Of a stretch of DNA of 7,746 nucleotides, positions 1 to 5,443 are shown in pieces (the first letter of the stretch is position 1; the number at the start of each line of letters is the position of its first letter). The notes below the pieces were generated by a model. The model did no database searches and was not told the DNA's origin. It saw nothing but the letters and a program-made list of their open reading frames with translations. This DNA comes from JBDSTW01 sp039914705 (GTDB lineage: Bacteria; Pseudomonadota; Gammaproteobacteria; SURF-13). The translations under genes were made by a program, and so were the position numbers. The DNA is taken from positions 1 through 7,746 of the forward strand of contig JBDSOT010000170.1 in assembly GCA_039914705.1 (NCBI GenBank), in the 5' to 3' direction.

Positions 1-209
1 ACGCCGGTCGATAACACTACGGCCACTGACAGCAGCACGCCCAGCCCCGGAATATGAAAACCCAACAGGGCGTCGGGCTGGTAGGCTGCGGGCAACAGCA
101 GCAGGGTGTTGTCCATGACATCGACAAGAAACTTGATGACCAGCAGGGTTACGCCGAGCGGCACCCAGATCAGCAGGCCGGCGATGAGATAACGGCGCAC
201 TATCGACAT
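1..209 (-). CDS. DUF502 family inner-membrane protein (partial, N-terminal 69 residues)
   Basis: Reading the minus strand from the ATG at 209-207 gives 69 complete codons up to the window edge, so the C-terminal part is missing. The protein begins MSIVRRYLIAGLLIWVPLGV, with a hydrophobic helix at about residues 8-28, a short loop carrying the DNTLLLLP and YQPDALLGFHIPGLG stretches (about 33-57), and the start of a second hydrophobic segment at about 56-69. This arrangement is typical of DUF502 membrane proteins of beta- and gammaproteobacteria. Their function is unknown, and the gene commonly sits between an fmdB-type gene and aspS. Here it starts 39 nt after the stop of the FmdB-family gene on the same strand, so the two are probably co-transcribed. 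The ribosome binding site is weak (GGA about 11 nt upstream). Family assignment is from recognition of the N-terminal pattern, not from a search. Confidence 0.85.
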   Translation of the reverse strand, partial: MSIVRRYLIAGLLIWVPLGVTLLVIKFLVDVMDNTLLLLPAAYQPDALLGFHIPGLGVLLSVAVVLSTG

Positions 210-248
210 TAGCGGCTAATTCCAAACATGCTGTTAATGACCATAATG

Positions 249-617
249 CTAAGCGGCGCTGGAATCGGGTGTTTTTGGCGGGCTTGGTTTGGGTTCAGAG
301 GTGCCCTCCTTGCCGGTACTTGCTTTTTCGCCAGAGCTGTCTTTACTGCTGTCGGTGCTAACCTTGGCCTCACCTTTGGTGTCTTTGGCCTCTGTTGTTG
401 CACCGCCTTCGCCCTCGGAGGCAGGGGGTTTATTGCCGCCCTTGAAGTCCGTTTGATACCAGCCACTACCCTTCAAGTGAAACGCGGCGGCGGACAGCTT
501 CTTGCGCAGTTGCGGTTTGGCGCAGGCGGGGCAATCGACCAGCGGCGTATCGCTCATGCGTTGAATAGCCTCAAAGTTGTGCGCGCAGGCCATGCATTCG
601 TATTCGTATATGGGCAT
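249..617 (-). CDS. FmdB-family zinc-ribbon protein
   Basis: A 122-residue protein starting MPIYEYECMACAHNFE. It has the FmdB (CxxC_CxxC_SSSS) zinc ribbon: Cys8-x2-Cys11 and Cys29-x2-Cys32 form the expected four-cysteine zinc site, and SGWYQTDF at about 51-58 is the usual conserved stretch after the ribbon. Residues from about 60 to the end are a Lys/Glu/Ser/Thr/Pro-rich, probably disordered tail, common in proteobacterial members. The family is named after a putative regulator linked to formamidase, but its actual role in proteobacteria is not established. The DUF502 gene follows on the same strand after 39 nt. The start at 617 gives the conserved MPIYEYEC N-terminus and is the only sensible choice, although the upstream SD is poor. 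A plus-strand reading frame overlaps it but codes for nothing recognisable. Confidence 0.9.
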   Translation of the reverse strand: MPIYEYECMACAHNFEAIQRMSDTPLVDCPACAKPQLRKKLSAAAFHLKGSGWYQTDFKGGNKPPASEGEGGATTEAKDTKGEAKVSTDSSKDSSGEKASTGKEGTSEPKPSPPKTPDSSAA

Positions 618-696
618 CGTTTGGCTTTCGGGTGAGTAAAATTATTTGATGGTTTTCCGCGTACAAAGGGCGTCGAACCGGGCAAAATGAAGGCGC

Positions 697-727
697 ATTA
701 TACGCCTAGCCGGGCCAAATAACTCAA
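697..727 (-). promoter_or_regulatory. Candidate sigma-70 promoter for the FmdB/DUF502 operon
   Basis: On the minus strand a perfect -10 hexamer TATAAT lies at 702-697. A TTGAGT (four of six matches to TTGACA) lies at 727-722, giving a long 19-nt spacer. The -10 falls in the centre of a short inverted repeat, AGGCG (691-695) and CGCCT (703-707), which could be an operator but may be chance. Transcription from here would give a leader of roughly 70 nt before the FmdB ATG at 617. The -10 is convincing; the -35 and the operator are not proven. Confidence 0.45.
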
Positions 728-793
728 TATCGCCCAGGCAACTGGCCTGCGGCCCAACTCGCCGTCAAGCAGGTACACTGTGAACTTTCGTAA

Positions 794-798
794 CAGGA
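794..798 (+). promoter_or_regulatory. Shine-Dalgarno deciding the exporter start
   Basis: CAGGA at 794-798 stands 7 nt before the ATG at 806. It would be only 1 nt before the in-frame TTG at 800. The spacing therefore selects ATG 806 as the start of the ABC exporter and makes the protein 607 residues long. Confidence 0.7.
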
Positions 799-805
799 TT
801 TGATT

Positions 806-2629
806 ATGCACGGCTCCTCTTATTCCGAACCGCCGTCCGGGCAACGCGCGTCCGACTGGAATACTATCCGCAGCTTGCTGCCCTATTTGTGGGAATTCCG
901 CGGACGCGTCATACTGGCCATGGCTTTCCTGGTGCTTGCCAAGGTCGCTAATGTGGGCGTTCCGCTGGTGTTGAAAGAAATCGTCGACGCGCTCGACGCC
1001 GGGCGTCAGTACATACTAGTGTTGCCGCTGATTCTGTTGCTGGGTTACGGCGCACTGCGTCTGGCAAGTTCTTTGTTCGGCGAACTGCGCGATGCCGTAT
1101 TCGCCAAGGTTACGCAGCGCGCCATCCGCCGCCTGGCACTCAGGATTTTCCGCCATCTGCATTCGCTTGCGCTGCGCTTTCACCTGGAACGGCAAACCGG
1201 TGGCCTGTCGCGTGACATCGAGCGCGGCACGCGCGGTATTAATTTCCTGCTCACCTTCATGCTGTTCAACATCGTGCCGACCCTGCTTGAGATCGGCATG
1301 GTCGCCGCGATCCTGCTCGCCAAATACAGCGCGTGGTACGCCATCGTCACCTTTGCCATCCTGCTCATTTATATCGCCTTCACCCTCATCATTACCGAGT
1401 GGCGTCTGAATATCGTGCGCACTAAAAACGAGATGGATTCCAAGGCCAATACGCGCGCCATCGACAGCCTGCTTAATTATGAAACGGTAAAATATTTCGG
1501 CAATGAAGACTACGAGTCGAGCCGCTATGATGACAACATGGCCAAGTGGGAACGTGCCGCCGTAAAAAATCAGACCTCGCTCGCCGCGCTCAATTTCGGC
1601 CAGAGTGCCATCATTGCGTTGGGCGTGACGATACTTATGGTTATGGCGAGTCGCGAGGTGGTTAATGGCACAATGACGCTCGGCGATCTGGTGCTGGTTA
1701 ATGCCTTTTTATTGCAGATGTTTATTCCGCTGAATTTTCTCGGCTTTGTGTATCGCGAGATAAAAAACTCGCTGGTGGACATGGAGCGCATGTTTAAGCT
1801 GCTCGGTCAGCATACCGAGGTTAAGGATAAAACCGGCGCGGTTGAACTCGCGGTTAACAGCGGCGAGGTGCGCTTTGAGCATGTCGACTTCGGCTATGAT
1901 GCCAACCGGCAGATTCTATTCGATGTCGATTTTGTGATCGCTCCCGGCCAAAAGGTAGCCGTGGTCGGCCCCAGCGGCGGGGGCAAATCAACGTTGGCAC
2001 GTTTGCTGTTTCGATTTTACGATGTAACAGACGGACATATTTCGATCAACGGTCAGGACATTCGCAACGTTACGCAAAAAAGTCTGCGTGCGAGCATCGG
2101 CATCGTGCCGCAGGATACGGTCTTGTTCAATGATACGATTTATTACAACATCGCCTATGCCAAACCCGAGGCCGTCCGTGAAGAAGTTTTGCAGGCCGCG
2201 CGGCTGGCGCATATTCACGACTTTATTGAGACGCTGCCGAGCGGGTATGACACGCTGGTCGGTGAGCGTGGCCTGAAACTTTCAGGTGGTGAGAAACAGC
2301 GCGTGGCGATTGCGCGCACGATTTTGAAAGACCCGAAGATTTTAATCTTCGATGAGGCGACATCCGCGCTGGATTCAAAATCGGAACAGGCTATTCTCGG
2401 TGCGTTACGCGAGGTGGCCGCGCATCACACGACTCTGGTTATCGCGCATCGCCTGTCGACTATCATCGACGCCGATCAAATCCTGGTCATGGATCAGGGC
2501 TGTATCGTGGAGCGCGGCTCGCACCGTGAATTGCTGGAGCGAGGTGAGGTTTATGCGCATATGTGGGCACTGCAACAGGAAGAGCGGCGTAAACTGGAGC
2601 CTGCGCCCGTTACGAACAACGTGCAGTAA
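806..2629 (+). CDS. Atm1/ABCB7-like ABC exporter half-transporter (permease fused to ATPase)
   Basis: A 607-residue half-transporter: an N-terminal six-helix transmembrane domain (about 35-320) followed by an ATP-binding domain (about 355-590). All nucleotide-binding motifs are intact: Walker A GPSGGGKST (388-396), Q-loop Gln436, signature LSGGE (492-496), Walker B ILIFDEA (512-518), D-loop SALD (520-523) and switch His548. The stretch NYETVKYFGNE (224-234) is the hallmark of the Atm1/ABCB7 branch, and LNFGQ (262-266) corresponds to the Asn/Gln glutathione-contacting region described for the Novosphingobium Atm1. Family members work as homodimers in the inner membrane and export glutathione conjugates, including metal-glutathione complexes; the mitochondrial relatives support Fe-S cluster and heavy-metal homeostasis. 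Length is normal for the family. The SDR gene follows after 17 nt, suggesting an operon. The substrate cannot be read from the sequence. Confidence 0.93.
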   Translation: MHGSSYSEPPSGQRASDWNTIRSLLPYLWEFRGRVILAMAFLVLAKVANVGVPLVLKEIVDALDAGRQYILVLPLILLLGYGALRLASSLFGELRDAVFAKVTQRAIRRLALRIFRHLHSLALRFHLERQTGGLSRDIERGTRGINFLLTFMLFNIVPTLLEIGMVAAILLAKYSAWYAIVTFAILLIYIAFTLIITEWRLNIVRTKNEMDSKANTRAIDSLLNYETVKYFGNEDYESSRYDDNMAKWERAAVKNQTSLAALNFGQSAIIALGVTILMVMASREVVNGTMTLGDLVLVNAFLLQMFIPLNFLGFVYREIKNSLVDMERMFKLLGQHTEVKDKTGAVELAVNSGEVRFEHVDFGYDANRQILFDVDFVIAPGQKVAVVGPSGGGKSTLARLLFRFYDVTDGHISINGQDIRNVTQKSLRASIGIVPQDTVLFNDTIYYNIAYAKPEAVREEVLQAARLAHIHDFIETLPSGYDTLVGERGLKLSGGEKQRVAIARTILKDPKILIFDEATSALDSKSEQAILGALREVAAHHTTLVIAHRLSTIIDADQILVMDQGCIVERGSHRELLERGEVYAHMWALQQEERRKLEPAPVTNNVQ

Positions 2630-2646
2630 TTAGATTCCTGCGACGT

Positions 2647-3495
2647 ATGACCCTAAGCAAAAATATTTTAATCACAGGCTGTTCCAGCGGCATCGGGCGC
2701 TGTCTGGCGGAGGGTTTACAGGCGCGCGGCTATCGTGTATTCGCCACGTCGCGCAAAGTTGAAGATGTGGCACTGCTCCGGGCACAGGGTCTGGAAAGCG
2801 TGCAACTTGATGTCAGTGATTCCGCGTCTATACAGCAGGCCGTTCAGGAAATATTAATTCGCACGAGCGGAAAAATTTATGCACTCATCAATAATGCCGG
2901 GTATGGCCAACCCGGTGCGGTTGAAGATCTGCGGCGCGACGTGTTACGCGAGCAATTTGAAACGAATGTGTTTGGCGTTCTGGAGTTGACCAATGCCTTG
3001 TTGCCTGTAATGCGTGCCCAGCAGGAAGGACGCATCATTAACATAAGCTCGCTGCTCGGCCTCGTGGCGCTGCCGTTTCGCGGCGCTTATAACGCCAGCA
3101 AGTTTGCCCTGGAAGGATTGACGGACACGCTACGCCTGGAATTGAGGAGTAGCGGAATTTTTGTCTCACTGATTGAACCAGGACCAATACGCAGCCGGTT
3201 TCGGCCCAACTCATTTATCGCTTACCAAAAAAATATCCGGCCGGAACGCAGCGCACATCGCGCGAAATACCGCATTCTGGAACAACGCTTGACCAAGAGC
3301 GGAACTGCAATGGCCTTTACATTAACGCCAGAGGCAGTGCTGAAAAAGGTTATCCATGCGCTGGAGAGTTCACGCCCGAAACCGCGTTATTATGTGACGC
3401 TTCCTACGCATATGGCGGCGCTTCTGAAACGAGTATTGCCACACCGCGTGCTGGATTGGGTTCTGCACCGGTTAGGCGGCGACGGCGGAAGGTGA
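2647..3495 (+). CDS. Short-chain dehydrogenase/reductase (classical SDR)
   Basis: A 282-residue classical SDR with a Rossmann fold. The nucleotide-binding motif TGCSSGIG is at 10-17, the acidic LDV at 54-56, NNAG at 82-85 and the structural Asn107. The catalytic Ser135, Tyr148 and Lys152 are spaced as expected (YNASK), followed by PGPI (178-181). Ser33-Arg34 after the second beta strand (FATSRK), with no acidic residue at the end of that strand, suggests preference for NADP(H) over NAD(H). The extended C-terminal part (about 185-282) resembles the retinol/steroid-dehydrogenase-like SDRs annotated as SDR family oxidoreductases; the substrate is unknown. The gene starts 17 nt after the exporter stop with no clear SD (the upstream sequence is ATTCCTGCGACGT), so translation may depend on ribosomes finishing the exporter. 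It is the last gene before the terminator at 3552. Confidence 0.9.
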   Translation: MTLSKNILITGCSSGIGRCLAEGLQARGYRVFATSRKVEDVALLRAQGLESVQLDVSDSASIQQAVQEILIRTSGKIYALINNAGYGQPGAVEDLRRDVLREQFETNVFGVLELTNALLPVMRAQQEGRIINISSLLGLVALPFRGAYNASKFALEGLTDTLRLELRSSGIFVSLIEPGPIRSRFRPNSFIAYQKNIRPERSAHRAKYRILEQRLTKSGTAMAFTLTPEAVLKKVIHALESSRPKPRYYVTLPTHMAALLKRVLPHRVLDWVLHRLGGDGGR

Positions 3496-3551
3496 AGCGC
3501 GCTATTCACTAAAATTGCTATGCAACATGTGACGCAGTTCAGAAAGGTAAC

Positions 3552-3595
3552 TGCGGAAATTCCATCCGTGGATTTTCCGCACTTTACTTTTCTTA
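3552..3595 (+). terminator. Rho-independent terminator after the exporter/SDR operon
   Basis: A perfect 8-bp stem TGCGGAAA (3552-3559) / TTTCCGCA (3574-3581) is continued, after one T-T mismatch, by 4 bp (TCCA 3561-3564 / TGGA 3569-3572) around a TCCG tetraloop. A T-rich run follows (CTTTACTTTTCTT, 3582-3594). It lies 57 nt after the SDR stop and just past the end of the convergent EF-hand gene (stop at 3601-3603). Read on the minus strand the stem is followed by only a poor T-run, so it may partly serve that gene too. Confidence 0.75.
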
Positions 3596-3600
3596 AGGAT

Positions 3601-4014
3601 TTACGGGGTAGACGATGAGCCTGTTGAGCTAGCGCCCGTGCTGGAGCTATCGGAACCCCCGGCAGTACCCACGCTCATAGAGTCGTCAGTAGCCGTCGAA
3701 CTTCCGCCCGTTGCATTGTCATTTATGGTGCCGGAACTGCTGGAGTCCATGGAACCACTGGAACTGCCACTCATAGTGCCGGAACCCCCAGAGCCGCTGG
3801 TATTTCCACTTCTATTGTCCATATGAGCACCTTTGCTCATATGGACACCCTTGTGATGCTCCTTCCATTCCTTCTTTTTCATCTGCATGGCGTCAAATTC
3901 CGCCTTACTGATAGTGCCGTTTTTATCGGTGTCTATATCATTGAATGACATACCGGCGAGGGCCGGGCCTGCGAGCAGGCTAACTACAGCTACTGCAATT
4001 AATTTCTTTTTCAT
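3601..4014 (-). CDS. Exported single-EF-hand protein with Ser/Gly-rich tail (EF-hand protein 1)
   Basis: A 137-residue protein. Residues 1-20 (MKKK followed by a hydrophobic core ending ALA) form a Sec signal peptide with predicted cleavage before Gly21. A single canonical EF-hand loop, DTDKNGTISKAE, spans residues 28-39, with acidic or oxygen ligands at positions 1, 3, 5 and 12 of the loop, so calcium binding is plausible. Residues 45-66 are Lys/His/Met-rich (HH at 53-54, HM at 58-59 and 64-65). From about 67 to the end the protein is almost entirely Ser, Gly, Thr and Asp, probably disordered. There is no lipobox cysteine, so it is expected in the periplasm or outside the cell. A GGAG SD at 4024-4027 sits 9 nt before the ATG. 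It is a paralogue in design of the EF-hand protein at 4619-5170 and lies beside a KGG stress gene. A precise function is not known. A perfect 14-bp hairpin lies inside the gene (3816-3847). Confidence 0.85.
   Translation of the reverse strand: MKKKLIAVAVVSLLAGPALAGMSFNDIDTDKNGTISKAEFDAMQMKKKEWKEHHKGVHMSKGAHMDNRSGNTSGSGGSGTMSGSSSGSMDSSSSGTINDNATGGSSTATDDSMSVGTAGGSDSSSTGASSTGSSSTP
3816..3847. repeat. Perfect 14-bp inverted repeat with 4-nt loop inside EF-hand gene 1
   Basis: The arms are TGTCCATATGAGCA (3816-3829) and TGCTCATATGGACA (3834-3847), exact reverse complements separated by CCTT. In the mRNA (minus strand) the loop reads AAGG and the right arm contains CATATG. The repeat covers the codons for the two His-Met pairs (residues 57-66), at the junction between the EF-hand and the Ser/Gly tail. 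It is the longest perfect hairpin I found in the window. There is no T-run after it on either strand, so it is not a standard terminator. Confidence 0.85.
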
Positions 4015-4081
4015 AAATAATTTCTCCGGTTAAATTAATAATGTACATCCGCAAACAATAACTTAACGAGGCTGTTAAATT

Positions 4082-4108
4082 TTCAACATTGCTACAAATT
4101 AAGGTTCC
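4082..4108 (-). promoter_or_regulatory. Candidate GGAAC-type promoter element upstream of EF-hand gene 1
   Basis: On the minus strand GGAACC (4108-4103) is followed after 15 nt by GTTGAA (4087-4082), about 70-90 nt before the ATG at 4014. GGAAC at -35 is characteristic of promoters read by ECF-type sigma factors. The -10 part is not diagnostic, and the region is AT-rich, so this is only a candidate. Confidence 0.2.
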
Positions 4109-4142
4109 GCTAATAATTAAATTGATGCCCGCAGATTGCCGT

Positions 4143-4406
4143 TCAGTCAGATTTAATATCTTCCGGCGCTAGGCCTGATGCTGTACCGCGCGCCCTGCCG
4201 CCTTTGCGGCCAATGTCGGCCATATGTTCGCGATTTTGGCTGACTGATGCGCCGCCTTTACGGCCAATATCGGCCATGTGTTCGCGATTTTGGCTAACGC
4301 TCTTGCCACCCTTACGGCCGATATCGGCCATGTGCATACGATTGCGGCTGACCGTTTCGCCGCCCTTGCTGCCGCGATTGTCCTGGGTATCTCCGGATCT
4401 TTCCAT
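4143..4406 (-). CDS. KGG-repeat stress-induced protein (GsiB/YciG/LEA-like)
   Basis: An 87-residue, very hydrophilic protein made of three 18-residue tandem repeats of the form MADIGRKGGxSVSQNREH, preceded by a shorter GSKGGETVS unit and ending KGGRARG plus a short tail. The (R/S)KGG motif defines the small stress-induced KGG family, related in pattern to Bacillus GsiB, E. coli YciG and plant group-1 LEA proteins, which are linked to desiccation, osmotic or general stress. No catalytic residues are present and there is no signal peptide, so it should be cytoplasmic and largely disordered. I chose ATG 4406 rather than the in-frame ATG at 4427 because GGGAGGAG (4415-4422) is an excellent SD 8 nt before it and would otherwise be coding sequence. 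It is flanked on the same strand by two exported EF-hand genes. Confidence 0.88.
   Translation of the reverse strand: MERSGDTQDNRGSKGGETVSRNRMHMADIGRKGGKSVSQNREHMADIGRKGGASVSQNREHMADIGRKGGRARGTASGLAPEDIKSD
4197..4376. repeat. Three tandem 54-bp repeats within the KGG gene
   Basis: Units start at 4197, 4251 and 4305, each exactly 54 bp, with a partial fourth unit starting at 4359 that covers only the KGG part. By eye the first two units agree at about 80 percent of positions and the second and third at about 75 percent. Each unit encodes 18 residues, so changes in copy number would keep the frame. Confidence 0.85.
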
Positions 4407-4414
4407 AAAGGGTA

Positions 4415-4422
4415 CTCCTCCC
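4415..4422 (-). promoter_or_regulatory. Shine-Dalgarno deciding the KGG gene start
   Basis: GGGAGGAG on the minus strand (4422-4415) leaves 8 nt to the ATG at 4406-4404. The in-frame ATG at 4427-4425 lies upstream of this element, has no SD of its own, and would make the SD part of the coding sequence. Confidence 0.8.
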
Positions 4423-4537
4423 TGCATTCGAGAATTGTCTGATGGATAAACTACGTAGTGATGTTTATGTGAATCGAAATACTAATGGTCAGCGAGATAC
4501 TTTAAGCTACCTTTATTAGTAGCCATGCGCGTTTTAA

Positions 4538-4549
4538 AGTTCAATTAAA
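4538..4549 (-). promoter_or_regulatory. Shared 12-mer (TTTAATTGAACT) upstream of the KGG gene
   Basis: TTTAATTGAACT on the minus strand at 4549-4538, about 130 nt before the KGG ATG, is identical to a 12-mer at 5272-5261 upstream of the second EF-hand gene. GAACT resembles an ECF-sigma -35. At a 16-nt spacing the downstream sequence is TACTAA, which is a poor -10, so the promoter reading is weak here. Confidence 0.2.
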
Positions 4550-4561
4550 ATAATATTACTT

Positions 4562-4608
4562 TGCAAATGCACCCTGCCCGCATCTGTGAGCAGGGCGTGC
4601 ACCTTGCA
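4562..4608 (-). terminator. Possible terminator hairpin after EF-hand gene 2
   Basis: The core stem is CCCTGC (4572-4577) / GCAGGG (4590-4595) around a 12-nt loop. It can be extended by imperfect pairing to TGCAA (4562-4566) / TTGCA (4604-4608). In the minus-strand direction it follows the EF-hand gene 2 stop (4619-4621) and is followed by AT-rich sequence with short T-runs (ATATTATTTTAATT). The stem has bulges and the T-run is interrupted, so efficiency is uncertain. Confidence 0.45.
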
Positions 4609-4618
4609 GTTAAATTAT

Positions 4619-5170
4619 TTACTGCGAAGCACTACCTGATTGCGAAGCACCGCCAACGGCGGGTGTGGAACTGTCACGCGCCGGGGCAGCAGTACTGCTT
4701 GAAGGATTATTAGTTCCCATGGAGCTGTTTCCAGATGAACTATCCGGAGCCGAGCTTCCGCCAATTCTCGCGTTACCACCTTGGCCACCCTGCAACATGG
4801 TGGGATCGGTCTGATCCATGACCTTATCAGGCAGATCACCTGCGGGCGCTAGGCTAGTAGGTGCTTCGGGCGTGGTCTGAATGCCGTGTTTTTCTAATGG
4901 CGTGCGCAGCAGTGGATCATTTGGATCTGCATTCGTAGTCGCTGCTCCCTGCACTCGTGTGCCGGTATTAACATTCAGGCTGGCATTGTATTCAGCCTGG
5001 CTCAGGGCACCGTCTTTATTGGTGTCCAGGCTATCGAAGCTGACCGATGCTTGGGTATTAACAGATGCGCTGCCAGTGGTATTGGTACTAGAGTTGATAC
5101 CCGTATCGGTGGCCAAGGCCACACCGGATGCCAGTGTTAATGTAAGTGCTGTCAATAATTTCTTGTCCAT
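4619..5170 (-). CDS. Exported single-EF-hand protein with Ser/Gly/Thr-rich tail (EF-hand protein 2)
   Basis: A 183-residue protein with a Sec signal peptide (MDKKLLTALTLTLASGVALA, cleavage after Ala20). A low-complexity Thr/Ser/Asn segment follows (21-43). One canonical EF-hand loop DTNKDGALSQAE is at 49-60, preceded by VSFDSL, closely matching the MSFNDI-DTDKNG pattern of EF-hand protein 1. Then comes a segment with DPNDPLLRTPLEKHGI (about 81-96) and a Ser/Gly/Asn/Pro-rich tail to the C-terminus. There is no lipobox, so a periplasmic or extracellular calcium-binding protein is likely. I chose the ATG at 5170 because CTGGAGG (GGAGG at 5182-5178) lies 7 nt before it and the signal peptide then starts correctly; an in-frame ATG at 5203 would add 11 residues ahead of it. 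It is transcribed divergently from apaH and in the same direction as the KGG gene, 212 nt upstream of that gene. Its specific role is unknown. Confidence 0.85.
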   Translation of the reverse strand: MDKKLLTALTLTLASGVALATDTGINSSTNTTGSASVNTQASVSFDSLDTNKDGALSQAEYNASLNVNTGTRVQGAATTNADPNDPLLRTPLEKHGIQTTPEAPTSLAPAGDLPDKVMDQTDPTMLQGGQGGNARIGGSSAPDSSSGNSSMGTNNPSSSTAAPARDSSTPAVGGASQSGSASQ

Positions 5171-5177
5171 AAAAAAT

Positions 5178-5182
5178 CCTCC
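5178..5182 (-). promoter_or_regulatory. Shine-Dalgarno deciding the EF-hand gene 2 start
   Basis: GGAGG on the minus strand (5182-5178) is followed by ATTTTTT and then the ATG at 5170-5168. This fixes the start at the first residue of a normal signal peptide and excludes the in-frame ATG at 5203. Confidence 0.8.
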
Positions 5183-5235
5183 AGTCTTATCTAAAATAAT
5201 CAAAGAGATTTTGCTACTCGAAAATACTCACTCGA

Positions 5236-5272
5236 CTATATTGACCCCCACCATTGTCAGAGTTCAATTAAA
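5236..5272 (-). promoter_or_regulatory. Candidate ECF-type promoter upstream of EF-hand gene 2
   Basis: On the minus strand the 12-mer TTTAATTGAACT (5272-5261) ends in GAACT. After 16 nt comes TCAATATAG (5244-5236). GAACT-N16-TCAA resembles RpoE/ECF-type promoters (GGAACTT with TCAAA or TCTGA). The site would start transcription about 60 nt before the ATG at 5170. The same 12-mer occurs upstream of the KGG gene (4549-4538). Not tested; the TATAGT overlapping the -10 could also belong to an ordinary promoter. Confidence 0.3.
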
Positions 5273-5443
5273 TATAAAGTCCCGGCTACAAATCTCCGTA
5301 TCGGGCAGACGTCCGGCAAAATAGCATCTCCCTGCGAACAATGAGTCAGTGAATGTTCACAACCTTTTAATTAACAATGCATATCTATACAGTTTCGAAT
5401 ATCGTGCGTGGGCTGGTAAGTAAGTTTATAGAGAGGATTAACT

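Noticed and set aside
228..635. 135-codon plus-strand reading frame opposite the FmdB gene
   Set aside because: It is antisense to a clearly recognisable zinc-ribbon gene, has no convincing ribosome site and no recognisable domain; the minus-strand tail of repeated Lys/Glu/Ser codons explains the absence of stops.
774..779. TACACT as a -10 for the ABC exporter
   Set aside because: Four of six bases match, but there is no -35 at 16-18 nt; the promoter of this operon could not be placed.
800..805. TTG at 800 as start of the ABC exporter
   Set aside because: The AGGA would be 1 nt away; ATG 806 has correct spacing.
4197..4376. Regularly spaced repeats as a CRISPR array
   Set aside because: The units are contiguous 54-bp coding repeats with no unique spacers between them and encode a known protein repeat.
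4204..4449. Plus-strand frame opposite the KGG gene, and a similar one at 3638-3826 opposite EF-hand gene 1
   Set aside because: Both are mirror images of repetitive coding sequence on the minus strand. They show repeated, composition-biased residues and no SD.
5349..5360. GTGAATGTTCAC palindrome in the region between EF-hand gene 2 and apaH as an operator
   Set aside because: The arms are only 5 bp, there is no second copy, and it matches no operator I can name. It is noted only as a position.
5356..5387. TTCACA ... TATCTA as an apaH promoter
   Set aside because: The spacer is 20 nt and both hexamers are poor; AT-rich DNA gives such matches easily.
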